Assembly (NCBI GenBank): GCA_954871525.1
Contig: OX940869.1
Location: 26,254,001 to 26,318,000, forward strand
Direction of reading: 5' to 3'
Origin: Parietaria judaica
Lineage: Eukaryota > Streptophyta > Magnoliopsida > Rosales > Urticaceae
Length of the DNA stretch: 64,000 nucleotides
Shown here one piece after another: positions 38,926 through 49,267 of the stretch. A program made the translations under genes and the position numbers. Under the pieces are notes generated by a model. It was not told where the DNA came from, searched no databases, and saw only the letters and a program-made list of their open reading frames with translations. Positions within the stretch are counted from its first letter, which is position 1; the number at the start of each line of letters is the position of its first letter.

Positions 38926-39255
38926 AGTTAGGGCAGGGCCGTGCCTGAGATTTACAAGTCCCTAGGTGAGGAGAAATTTTAGGGGGCCCTTCTGTACTTG
39001 CGAAATTCAATTTTGATGCAAAATATGAAAAATATTTGTACAATAAATAAATTATCATTCAAATATGTTGCGTCTATCAGTTTTAGAAGCAAAAGTACTA
39101 ATCAAATCTATATAATCGAGTTTCTCGACCATGAATTTTTCGATAGACAGTAGTTAAACCATTCAACCTATATTGGGACATGGTTGATCGAAGATAAAAC
39201 TTGATCAATTTTAATTTTGATAAGCTTTTTTCTGAATGCGCAGTTGTGAGTAGTA

Positions 39256-39953
39256 TGATTTGTTGGGTTTTTCCAAAGATTGTACATATCCCGGATGCGG
39301 AATTTTTGGGAATCCTAGAAAACATTAAGATCTAGATGACATAGCTAAATTAAAATACATACCGGTTTGAGAATATATTCTCTACAATACGCTTCTTAAC
39401 TTTAATCACGAACGGATCTCCACGTCTCGTCGGAGATGATAATGTGCCTAACCTCTCCTTTTCTCCACGTTGATCACGAGCCGTGCAAGTGTTCGACCTC
39501 TACGTAGTCCACCACTTCGACAATCGGAACGCCTTTAGGGCCGAAAATCGTCTTCTAGGAATACTAGTTCTTCGAAGAAGATTAGAACATGAACAAGAAC
39601 TCTCTGTCGGGAATAGTAGAATTCAAACTCTCACAAATTTTGTCTAGAATCAAGTGCTCGAATTCTCTATTTATAGGGAGAGGAGAATCATCTCTATTAA
39701 TAAGAATAAACACCATTAATGAGAATAATCTCCATTAATGTGTATCTCGTATAATCGATAAGTTTCCTTATATGAAATATCTCATCTTATTAAGGAAAAG
39801 GATATATGTAATTAATATATTGATAAGTCAACTATATTAATTACACACGATTCTATAATCAATACCATGAATCAACCGCATTAACTCACGTGGGCCCGCA
39901 AAGGTCCAATCCCAATCTTTGGGTACTTATACCGCAAAGGTTCTAACATGATT
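39256..39953 (-). mobile_element. Solo LTR, 688 bp, perfect 5-bp target duplication
   Basis: The LTR spans 39261-39948, starts TGTTGGG and ends CTAACA on the plus strand; TGATT flanks it at 39256-39260 and 39949-39953. The minus strand has a textbook TATA box (CTATAAATAG, 39667-39676), so the LTR is read leftward. No primer site or coding sequence is adjacent, as expected after LTR-LTR recombination. Family not identified; Copia or Gypsy are both possible. Confidence 0.92.
39667..39676 (-). promoter_or_regulatory. TATA box of the solo LTR
   Basis: Minus strand CTATAAATAG inside the solo LTR; gives the direction of LTR transcription. Confidence 0.7.
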
Positions 39954-40066
39954 AGCATAATTTGGTAGGCAATGCAAGCATTTGGATAAACAATCTAATT
40001 CTTCTATGTAATTCAAAACATCGGTCGCACTCTTCTGGTTCGTTGGCACGTTCACATTAAAGATTT

Positions 40067-40575
40067 TCAATCAATCAATCTGTTATCGAAATCCAGTAAA
40101 CTAGTCATGGCATTAATGTGTCGTCTACTTGTTCCATGATTGTTAAGTCGTTTAGAAACATTGTGCCAGTCATTAAAGCCCTTTTCAGCTAATTGACCCA
40201 CTTGTTGGTGCTGATTAGCAAACAACTTACAACAGAAACAAAATATATTATCTAGAGAAACTGAATAGAACAAACCATCCACTTTCCATCTTTCTTCTCC
40301 CCGTTCGTTACACCTTGCGAAAAATGAAACCAAGAGAAAATTGATGTCCTTTGAGGACCTTTTTCAGCCAGAAAGTCTATGAGCTTTTGATTCATTGGAT
40401 TCCATTTTGAAGAGTAATGATCTTTTTTCAAAACAAAAGTGGCTTGTATCACTTCATCATCATTCTCCATCTTGTTATTCTTTTTATTCTCATTCTCATT
40501 CATAGCTTCACCAAAATCTTCATCTTCATTCACATTTTCATTCCAAGTTTGACCGATTTCTTTATTCTCATTCAT
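40067..40575 (-). pseudogene. N-terminal (TTF zinc finger) part of a hAT transposase, frameshifted
   Basis: Two overlapping frames together cover the TTF-type region of plant MYM-type zinc finger (hAT) transposases. The first (40252-40575) starts with an Asn/Glu-rich leader and reaches NGEKKDGKWMVCS. The second (from 40333 down) continues SLDNIFCFCCKLF, LAEKGFNDWHNVSKRLNNH and HINAM. The frame change is near 40275-40290. FCFCCKLF and GFNDW are the zinc-binding signature. The leader repeat (NENENE) is a tandem expansion. Confidence 0.8.
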
Positions 40576-40928
40576 ATCCTCATTCTCATTTACATTCCTA
40601 TCTTGACCAATTTTTTTTTCTCATTAACAAACAAGAAAGGGAATTTGAGAAATATTAGCATAGACGGCGAATCAATGCCGTTAAAAACTTAAAGAGTATA
40701 GTGAAAATTAGGGGCATTAATTAGTGGGAATTAAGGGCCCAAATATTAAAGTTAAGTGATTTTAATTAAATTTTTTTGGACCCTTTAATTTAAGTGATTT
40801 TAAAGATAGATAAATTTAAGTAATTTTGAGGCCCTTAAATTTGTGTTTTTGAGGGCTCCTAATTTTTTTTTTTTTACTAAAGGCCCGAGTCTACTTCGCC
40901 TCCCATTTGGAAGGGCCCTGAGTTAGGG

Positions 40929-41536
40929 GAAGTAGTCTACGAATAATGAGGGTTGATTTGAATTTCGACAAGATTAGCATGAGGGTCCCACTACCCCGAA
41001 GGTTGTTCAACGATGTCCACATTTTTTTAAACTTTCGGTGCACAAAAAAAGTAACGGAAAAATGTTAAATATGTACGCAATAATGGGCTTAATTATTCGA
41101 GATTACTAAATTAATAAAATTTTGAAATATATGTTAAATAGATTTCTTACAAATTGAAAGGAAAAATATTTACTCTTGATAAAGTAATGAATTGCTCAAA
41201 AGTTAATATTATTCGTTATTTTTCGGCATTTAACCGCTATATGTCACTTTTCGAAAGAGCATAGAACATTAACATTCACATTAATTTAGAAAAATGCCAA
41301 GAAAGAAGCATTTAGGTGACTTGAGCAAGTTACTATCACTATAGATATTCTTTTAGCGTTGGATTTTTATTATTTAAGATTAATAGTTGCAAATTCGATA
41401 CTTGACTTCAACCTTATATAAAAATTGACACTAAATATATTTTAATTTATCCAAAGGCAGCAAAATCATGACGGACATCGTTAAATGCGACGTGACATGC
41501 TGATGTTTCACTCTACGTCAATATGTTATGTTACAA
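40929..41536. other. Intergenic, no gene seen
   Basis: AT-rich DNA between the TTF-type hAT and hAT MITE K. Nothing recognised. Confidence 0.5.
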
Positions 41537-41544
41537 TTAATAAT

Positions 41545-42333
41545 TAGGGGTGAAAATTTTGTCACCGTTTCCCGGTTTCGTCCCGGTTCCGGTACCGGTT
41601 CCGGACCGGTTTAAGAAAAAAAATAGGGAAATTGTGTTTAAAACCGGGAACCGGTACTTCCCGGTTCCCGATTTTCGGAACCGTGAACCGGAACCGGGAA
41701 CCAGAACCGTTTTTCCCGATTTTTGGTACCGGTTCCGGTTTATGTATTTTTATGTCATTTTTTAAATATTTTTATGTCGTTTTGGTTTAATATGTCATTT
41801 TGTTTTCTTTAGAATTATATGTCGTTTTTTACCATTAAAAAAATTAGGGTTTATGTCTCCTTCCTCATTCCGCTCTCTCGCTTGCGACTCTTTATCCCTA
41901 TCTTCTCTCTGCTTTTGGCTTTTCCTCGTCCAGGTTTGATTTCCTTCTGTGAAATATCTTTTATGGTTTATTCTATGTCAATTGCACCCTTTCGAAAGGC
42001 TTGATTTCCTCGCTTTCTTCTTTGATTTCGGTTTCTTTTCCTTCTCTCAAGTTTTTTTTTTCTTCGAATGATTCCAGCCCTCTTATGTGATTTCGGCACT
42101 GCTTTCCTCCCGACTCCAGAGAAGTCGAACGCTTTACTCCCGGTTTTAGTCACGAATTATATCACGAATTTTTTCACGATTCTCTCACGAATTTTTCCCG
42201 GTCCCGGTTTAAAAAAAAAAGGGAAATATACAATTAGAACCGGGAACCGGTACCAAGAAAAAAAATCCCGAATTTTCGAGATAGGTACCAAAAAATAAAA
42301 ATATACCGGTTCCCGGTTCCGCTTTCACCCCTA
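41545..42333. mobile_element. hAT MITE K (TAGGGGTG family), 789 bp
   Basis: Ends TAGGGGTGAAA and TTTCACCCCTA. TAATAAT occurs on both sides, but a clean 8-bp duplication is blurred by a TAA repeat. Subterminal words are CCGGTTCCGG, GGAACCGGTACC and TCCCGGTTC. The middle (41850-42060) has a pyrimidine-rich, UTR-like segment ending CGTCCAG|GTTTGATT, which looks like a captured exon end and splice donor; source unknown. Confidence 0.85.
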
Positions 42334-43077
42334 TAATAATAATATTTATTGTGATATTGCTACGTTTTGATAAAGTACAGTATTTTTACTGTCATTTTTT
42401 TATTAGTTGAACATTACCGTTATTATCCTTTACTTTTAAGATATGGTCCAAGAAATGCCTGTTAGCATTGAGAAAAATTATCGAAAAAAGCATAATACAA
42501 AATCAACATACATTTTCTTTGATTAATTACATTTGCCCCATTTTGATTAATTATATCGCTATTTGATTAATTAATCATAAAGGATTGATAAGTGCTAGGT
42601 ACGTAAATTTGGTTCATTAGTTGTAGTCAACGACAGGTTAATGTTCCAAATGGCATTGTTTAAATATACACCCAAAAAAACAAAAAAAATATTTAGCTTT
42701 GCATTTTCTGTTTTCGATTATCCTTTTTTTAGTTTTGTAATTTACTAAATTATTATGAAAGTTACAACTCACACACATCTCATTATTAGTATCTCTAGTT
42801 TAAAAGATCTTTACTCGACTTGAAGGGATATGGACCTCAACATATTTTTGTATTTTTTTAATTTTTATATACTATTGCCACTAAAAAATAGATGAAGAAA
42901 ATCCCGACACATTTGGTATAAAATTAAGTACTTATGCGACAAAATCCTCTTATAATTTTTTGTTTAAGCAAAAATTAGAGCTAAGAGGCTTATGACTAAA
43001 ACACAATAGACTTTAAATTCCTAAATAATAATAATAATTAGGGTTATTACTAGAAAAAGTACCTAAATTATTTAGAA
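42334..43077. other. Intergenic, no gene seen
   Basis: AT-rich DNA between hAT MITE K and the foldback MITE that holds the Copia element. Confidence 0.5.
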
Positions 43078-43186
43078 ATAAGGCGAAACAAAGCTAATTT
43101 AAAAAAACACTGACAAAAGTACTTAAGTTCACCTTTTTGATAAATTGGTAGACCTCATCCACTTTTTCGTTATTTTTTAATATTTT

Positions 43187-43315
43187 TGTAGAATAATGTA
43201 TAGTTAATGTTTTCTCTTTGTGGTACTTTTGCCACAATTATATTTCTTGTAATTAGGGTTGTAAATACCCAATTCCATCAATGAGAAAATCACTTTTCCC
43301 AATCTGATTTTCACA
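43187..43315 (+). repeat. 5' LTR of the Copia element (129 bp)
   Basis: TG..CA repeat identical to 48773-48901, followed at once by the primer site. No consensus TATA box is visible; the best AT-rich candidate is AATTATATTTC. Confidence 0.96.
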
Positions 43316-43328
43316 TGGTATCAGAGCC
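43316..43328 (+). other. Primer binding site (tRNA-Met type)
   Basis: TGGTATCAGAGCC directly abuts the 5' LTR with no spacer base. Confidence 0.95.
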
Positions 43329-44286
43329 ACAAAGGGAAAAGTCAAAACCCTAACTTCTCAATCTTCCGCCGCCGCTCCTCTCGTCGGACTTTCATCTCCG
43401 GCGACCTCTTCCGGTGCGTGGTTAACTCTCGAGAAGTATCTCTATCCGCTGTATCTCGATCTCAGTCAAAGATCGATCTCAGATCAAAATATCAGCCACG
43501 CTGCCCCTTCACCATCGTGCTCTGCTAGCTCACGATTCTTCCGACCAGCGAGCTATCTCTTCTCCGGCGACGTTTCCTTCCTCAGGCGAACTCCAGTTCC
43601 GGGCTGCAACGAGTCCGACCATTGTCTCCGGCGACCTTGCTCGCTGCTCCTTCACCGTCGTGCGGTACCCGAAGCCCAGATCTGCGAAGCTCCTCTCCTC
43701 AGCTCGAGCCCAGTCCAGATCCGAGCATCTCCAGCGCCTGCTCATCTCCGCGCGACCCTGCTGCTCCAATCGTCACCTCCGCGCGACAGCATCTCCGGCG
43801 CGACCTGCATCTCTCCCTCGAGCTCGCCATCTCAAGCTTCTCGGCAAAACTCCGTTCTGGTCGGCGAAGCTCAGGCGAACTCTCCTCCGCGCGTGTTTTT
43901 CCGGCGACCGCTCTGCTCTTCCGCCGAGCTCCGACGAAGAACAGGTCTGCGTGCGAGGTTCCTCCCGAGCTCCTCTCTGCTTGCGAATATTCAAAGGGAG
44001 GGTATTTTTGGAATTTCCTAGGGAGGTGGGCCCCACGTGCAAATAGCAAAGGAGACAGGTCTTTTTTTTTTTTTTTTGTCTCTTATCTGCATGTTCCAAC
44101 ACTATTTTAGTGTTCCAACACAAAAATTTCCGAATTTTTCCTCTGTGTGTTCCAACACCGTTTTGCTGTCCCAACACACATCAGTTTCGAAAATTATTCT
44201 GTGTCCCTGCGCGAAACTTCGTGTGCTCACATCCAGAAAATTAATTTTTTCTCGGCTGATTCCTTCCGTTTAGTATCCGATTAAAT
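43329..44286 (+). other. Copia leader, 0.96 kb, with a GC-rich segment
   Basis: 43360-44000 is far richer in GC than gag-pol or the flanks and repeats CTCCGGCGA and related words. It holds an open frame of 162 codons (43622-44110) with no recognisable domain and no homology I can see. It may be the packaging/leader region or a captured host segment. Confidence 0.55.
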
Positions 44287-46002
44287 ATGTCTTCCTCGAC
44301 TGAAAGAGTTGCTTCCGTCCATGATCAAACTTCAATGACCAATCATAAATTCAATGGCAAGAATTATCTTCAATGGTCTAAATCCATATTCATGTTTGTG
44401 AGCGGAAGAGAGAAAGGCGGACATCTCACTGGTGAGCCCCCCATGCCCAATTCCAAGGATCCAAAATACATGTCATGGAAGAACTCCGACTATCTTGTCA
44501 TGTCATGGCTCACCAACTCAATGACAGATAAGTTCAGTTCGAAGTTTCTTCTTTATGATACTGCCAAGGAAATTTGGGACTCGGCACGTAAGCTTTATTC
44601 AAATAACAAGGATACTTCGGTGGTCATCGATCTCGAGTCTCGCCTGTATAATCTCTGTCAAGGAGATATGGACATCAATGATTATTTCGATGCTCTGTCC
44701 AACTATTGGCTCCAATTGGATACGTATCAAGTCAAGCCTTGGGAGACCCCTAGAGATGCGGCTATCTTCCGGGAATTCATTCAAGAGGGAAGAACTGTCC
44801 GTTTTCTATTAGGTCTCAATAAGGAATTCGACGCAGTCCGTGGACGAATTATGGCGACTGTTCCTCTTCCTGATCCTCAAGAGGCTTTCTCTCTCGTCCG
44901 ATTAGAAGAGAGTCGCCAGATCATCATGCCTGTGAGCAAGACCGAGGGGTCCGTAATGTTCACCCCGCATCACCAAAAGCCTCTTATGCTCTCTCTGGCT
45001 TCACCTTCTGGTCCTCATCGAGGACGCCCCAGGTGTGAACATTGCAATAAACTCGGTCACCTAAAATCGCGCTGTTGGAAGTTGCATGGGAAACCAACTG
45101 GTTCGGGACCAACTCCGTCAAAGTTCAACAAACAGTCTCATAGCAATGCCAATGCCACTGACTCTGATTTTTCTGTGGTCTCGAGCGCTTCGCCAGACCC
45201 TAATCTCCACGAGGAAATGAACCACATTGTCGAGCAAATGACATCTCTCCAAATGAAGATCAACAAGCAACTCACCACCGGTTCTAGTTCCTCGACTACC
45301 TCACCAAGTAGCCTCCATGCTCACACAGGTTTGAATTCTGTCAGCCTCACTCTAACTCGCCCGAGCAACACTTGGATCGTTGATTCAGGTGCATCAGACC
45401 ACATGACGGGAAAAAAGAGCTATTTCATTACCCTCGGACCTTGCCCACCGGGTTCAACTGTTCGAACTGCTGATGGCACCTTTCTTCCTGTTGCCGGAAT
45501 TGGTTCTATCCGACTATCTGGGAACATTACCCTTTGCTCGGTGTTATTTGTTCCAAAAATTGCTTGCAACCTGATTTCCGTCAGTAAGATCACACGTGAT
45601 TCCAAATGCATATCACGATTTTTTGCCGATTTCTGTGATTTTCAGGTGATAGGTTCCGGGAAGGTAATTGGCGAAGGGACGATGCGTGAAGGCCTCTACA
45701 TGTTTGACGACACACATTTTCCAAACCACCAAGTTCAGAATCCTGACCAAGGTCTTGTGTCATCAAATACTATAACTCTTTTGAACAATGTTCCTGTAGA
45801 AGATCAAGTTATGTTGTGGCACTACCGTCTTGGTCATCCTAGTTTTCAATACCTTGAAAAAGTGTACCCAAATTGGTTTATTAAGAAAAAATATTCATCG
45901 TATCAATGTCATGTATGCCAATTCGCCAAACATACACGCAGTCCATTTCATGCTATTGACTATAAATCATCCAAACCTTTCTCTGTGATTCATAGTGACG
46001 TA

Positions 46003-46005
46003 TGA
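46003..46005 (+). other. Premature TGA in the integrase of the Copia polyprotein
   Basis: The frame continues uninterrupted on both sides. A single G-to-A change from a Trp codon would explain it, consistent with cytosine deamination on the other strand. Confidence 0.9.
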
Positions 46006-46728
46006 GGACCCTCAAGGGTAAGCCATACTAGTGGTGCTAGGTGGTTCATTACGTTTATCGATGATCACACTAGAATGACGTGGTCCTTTCTCATGAAAGA
46101 TAAATCCGAAGCTTCTCCACTCTTCAAACATTTCTACTCCATGGTTGAGCGACAATTCGATACCCGTGTGCAAGTCCTCCATACGGATAATGCACGGGAT
46201 TACTTCAATCAAACTCTTTCTCCATATTTGACTGAAAAAGGGATTGTCCACATAAGCTCATGTGTGGATACTCCACAGCAAAATGGTATCGCTGAGCGCA
46301 AAAACAGGCACATCCTCGAAGTCGCTCGATCCATCATGTTTGCAAAATCTGTCCCAAAACATTTTTGGGGTGATGCGATCCTCACAGCGACATACCTCAT
46401 CAACCGTATGCCGAGTAGTGTCCTGAAATTCCTTTCTCCACGTCAAGTCCTCAGTGAAATTCATCCACATCTCCTATCCTTCTCCTCCGACCTACCAAAA
46501 AAGGTCTTCGGATGTTCCGCCTTTGTCCATGTCCACAAACAAAATCGATCAAAGCTCGATCCTAGAGCTGTCAAGTGCATCTTCTTGGGTTATTCGTTGC
46601 ATCAAAAAGGGTATCGTTGTTATTGCCCCTCTACTCGCACTACTTATAACTCAATGGATGTTACTTTCTTTGAAGGTGAGTCTTTTTTTCCCAAATCCGA
46701 CATTCAGGGGGAGAATTCGTGGGAATCT

Positions 46729-46920
46729 CAAATTTGGGAAATCAATCAAGGTTCTCAATCCATCCCATCATCCGCATCTCAACTTCCGATCGATACCTCC
46801 ATTCATCCTAACCCAAATCCACCTCAAATTTGGGAAATCAATCAAGGTTCTCAATCCATCCCATCATCCGCATCTCAACTTCCGATCGATACCTCCATTC
46901 ATCCTAACCCAAATCCACCT
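46729..46920 (+). repeat. 96-bp in-frame tandem duplication in pol
   Basis: Units at 46729-46824 and 46825-46920 are identical as far as I can read (CAAATTTGGGAAATCAATCA at the start of each). It adds 32 residues to the linker between integrase and reverse transcriptase without changing the frame. Confidence 0.95.
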
Positions 46921-48762
46921 CAAATTGCCGATATTGACACAGAGTCACCTTCTAGTTCACCTCGTTCTGTTGAACAAGTAGATGGCCCCATGCATCTTCA
47001 ACTCGACCAAGAACCGGATCCGGCACCTACTACCTCTTCTGACTCAGGTATGGAAAGGTCCAAACCCGTGATTGATGACTCTGAACTACCCATTGCTCTC
47101 CGAAAGGGTGTTCGGAGGAAAGGTGTTCAAGGTCACACTGAATATCCCATTGAACGCTATGTTTCCTACAACCAATTACATCCATTATACAGGGCGTTTG
47201 TTTCCAATCTTGACAGTAGTCAGGTTCCTAGCTCCATCGATGAAGCTCTTCAAATTCCCGCGTGGAAACATGCGGTAGAAGAGGAAATTCGGGATCTGGA
47301 AAGCAATGGAACATGGAACCTTACCGAGTTGCCACGTGGAAAACGCCCCGTTGGGTGTAAATGGGTGTTCACCGTCAAGTATAGATCAGATGGGAGTGTT
47401 GAAAGATTCAAGGCAAGACTCGTTGCAAAGGGGTTCACTCAAACTCAAGGCATTGACTTTCAAGAAACATTTGCTCCTGTGGCCAAGCTGAATACGGTGA
47501 GAGTTCTTATCTCACTCGCCGTAAACCTTGATTGGCCACTCTATCAACTTGATGTCAAGAATGCTTTTCTAAACGGCGATCTTGAAGAGGAAGTGTATAT
47601 GAACATTCCTCCAGGAATGGGACAAAACTCCAATAAGCACTTAGTGTGCAAACTGAAGAAGGCGTTGTATGGCCTGAAACAGTCTCCTCGTGCTTGGTTC
47701 GAGAAATTCACCAAGGCAGTCATCTCCAACGGATACCTCCAGTGTCAAGCCGATCATACTCTCTTCGTCAAACGAAACAACAATGGGAAGAAGGCTATCC
47801 TCATTGTGTATGTTGACGATATCATCCTGACCGGTGATGACTCGGAGGAAATCATCAAACTAAAGCAAGTACTCTCAACTCAATTCGAGATTAAAGATCT
47901 CGGCATTATGAGATACTTCTTGGGTATGGAAGTAGCAGGATCAGACCAAGGAATTGCCATCTCCCAAAGGAAGTATGTACTTGACTTACTTCAAGAAACC
48001 GGTCTTCTTGGTTGCAAGCCGGTCGACACTCCGATGGACCCGAACAAGAAGTTCTCCCATTCCGCCGAAAGTGCCCCTGTCGACAAAGGGAGATATCAGA
48101 GACTTGTCGGGAAGCTCATCTATCTCTCACATACTCGTCCGGACATCGCCTACTCTGTCAGTGTTGTGAGTCAACACATGAACAACCCAAACGAGGACCA
48201 TATGGAAGCCGTGAACCGAATTTTGAGGTATCTAAAGTCTACCCCCGGTCATGGCTTATTGTTCAAGAAATCAGAGAACCGTGAGGTCGAGATCTTCACC
48301 GATGCTAGTTGGGCTGGAGAAGCCACTGATCGAAGATCAACCTCAGGTTATTGTTCATATGTATGGGGAAACCTCGTTACTTGGAGAAGCAAGAAGCAGT
48401 CAGTTGTATCCAGGAGTAGTGCAGAGTCCGAGTATCGTGCCCTCGCATTAGGCATGTGTGAGGGAATGTGGATCAAGAGGCTCTTGAAGGAGCTGAGGAT
48501 GGATCAACCGAAGGCGATTAAGATGTTCAGTGATAGTCAGGCTGCAATCAGGATCGCCAAGAATCCCGTTCACCACGACCGAACAAAGCACATTGAAATT
48601 GATAGACACTTTATTTCGGAGAAGGTCAACGGAGGCATCGTTGATTTGCGCTACATTCAGTCCAAGCTCCAAATTGCGGATATCCTCACCAAGGCTCTTC
48701 CTCGGTGTTCTTTTGATGATCTAAGTTCCAAGCTTGGGTTGTATAACATATACTACCCATCT

Positions 48763-48772
48763 TGAGGGGGAG
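48763..48772 (+). other. Polypurine tract
   Basis: TGAGGGGGAG directly precedes the 3' LTR; it primes plus-strand DNA and overlaps the pol stop codon. Confidence 0.9.
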
Positions 48773-48901
48773 TGTAGAATAATGTATAGTTAATGTTTTC
48801 TCTTTGTGGTACTTTTGCCACAATTATATTTCTTGTAATTAGGGTTGTAAATACCCAATTCCATCAATGAGAAAATCACTTTTCCCAATCTGATTTTCAC
48901 A
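48773..48901 (+). repeat. 3' LTR of the Copia element (129 bp)
   Basis: Identical to 43187-43315 by eye; followed by ATTTT, the target duplication. Confidence 0.96.
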
Positions 48902-49267
48902 ATTTTCGTCACTGATGACGTCAACAACGCAATGCTATTGAGGAGATGAACTGGTAATTCAAGAGAGAGGATGAGAAGGAAAATGAGTATTTGTGTTTAC
49001 ATACAATTTTATTTTATATTTGTGGGTTTGATCGTTTGAGTTTATTTGTTTGATTTGTGTTGTCGCCATCACTGACTGAAATAGTAAAACAAAACTTACA
49101 GAAAAATGGACGAGGTCTACCGATTCACAAAAAAAGATAAACTTAATACTTTTACCACTATATGTTTTTAAATTAGCTGTATGTCACCTTATCATTATAC
49201 AACATATATACATATATATATATATATATTATATAGTATATAAGTCTTGCTAATTTGATTATTGAGT

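Larger units (their letters stand above)
39098..40060 (-). pseudogene. C-terminal dimerisation domain of the hAT transposase, split by a solo LTR
   Basis: The left part (39098-39260) reads LLTTAHSEKSLSKLKLIKFY, then RSTMSQYRLNGL, the hAT dimerisation signature (family ASAERSFSKLKLIK.YLRSTMSQ.RLNGL). The other part (about 39954-40060) carries PNACIAYQIML in one frame and SATDVLNYIEELDCL in another. Across the LTR at 39261-39948 the two parts connect in frame when one copy of TGATT is ignored, showing that the coding sequence was continuous here before the LTR arrived. Confidence 0.75.
38926..40928 (-). mobile_element. Deleted TTF-type hAT transposon, 1987 bp, perfect 8-bp target duplication
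   Basis: The element spans 38934-40920, starts CAGGGCCGTGCC and ends GGAAGGGCCCTG. AGTTAGGG flanks it at 38926-38933 and 40921-40928. On the minus strand it keeps only the two ends of a zinc-finger MYM/TTF-type transposase: the N-terminal TTF region (40067-40575) and the C-terminal dimerisation region (39098-40060). The middle is deleted and the C-terminal part is interrupted by a solo LTR. Without LTR and one duplication copy it would be 1294 bp. Confidence 0.94.
44287..48765 (+). pseudogene. Copia gag-pol polyprotein with one in-frame TGA (1492 codons)
   Basis: One frame from ATG 44287 to the stop at 48763-48765 encodes all Copia domains in Ty1 order. UBN2-type gag; CCHC knuckle CEHCNKLGHLKSRC (250-263); protease WIVDSGASDHM from 363; pre-integrase WHYRLGHPS from 511; integrase with HSDV, HTDNA and ERKNR; a variable linker with a 96-bp duplication; reverse transcriptase with YVDD at 1175-1178; RNase H from about 1337 (FTDASWAG, SSAESEYRAL). 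Codon 573 (46003-46005) is TGA, directly after the first catalytic aspartate of integrase, where the family has a conserved Trp. As it stands translation ends before integrase is complete, unless the stop is read through. Everything else is open, so the change is recent. Confidence 0.95.
43187..48901 (+). mobile_element. Complete young Copia retrotransposon, 5715 bp, with 129-bp LTRs
   Basis: Two 129-bp LTRs that I read as identical, TGTAGAATAATG to GATTTTCACA, bound the element; ATTTT flanks it at 43182-43186 and 48902-48906. Primer site, long leader, one long gag-pol frame and polypurine tract are all in the expected order. Identical LTRs mean very recent insertion, though with only 258 bases compared the age bound is loose. 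One in-frame TGA interrupts the polyprotein. The LTRs are unusually short for a full-length Copia element. Confidence 0.96.
43078..49192. mobile_element. Foldback MITE disrupted by the Copia element
   Basis: 43078-43186 and about 49085-49192 are inverted copies: on the left AATAAGGCGAAACAAAGC then GCTAATTTAAAAA and GGTAGACCTCATCCA; the same in reverse complement on the right (GGACGAGGTCTACCG, TTTTTAAATTAGCTG, GTCACCTTAT). The Copia insertion (43187-48901) sits between them, so the original MITE was about 400 bp. Outer edges are approximate. Confidence 0.7.

Noticed and set aside
43622..44177. Open frames in the Copia leader as host genes
   Set aside because: Inside the element between primer site and gag, no domain; reported only as an oddity of the leader.
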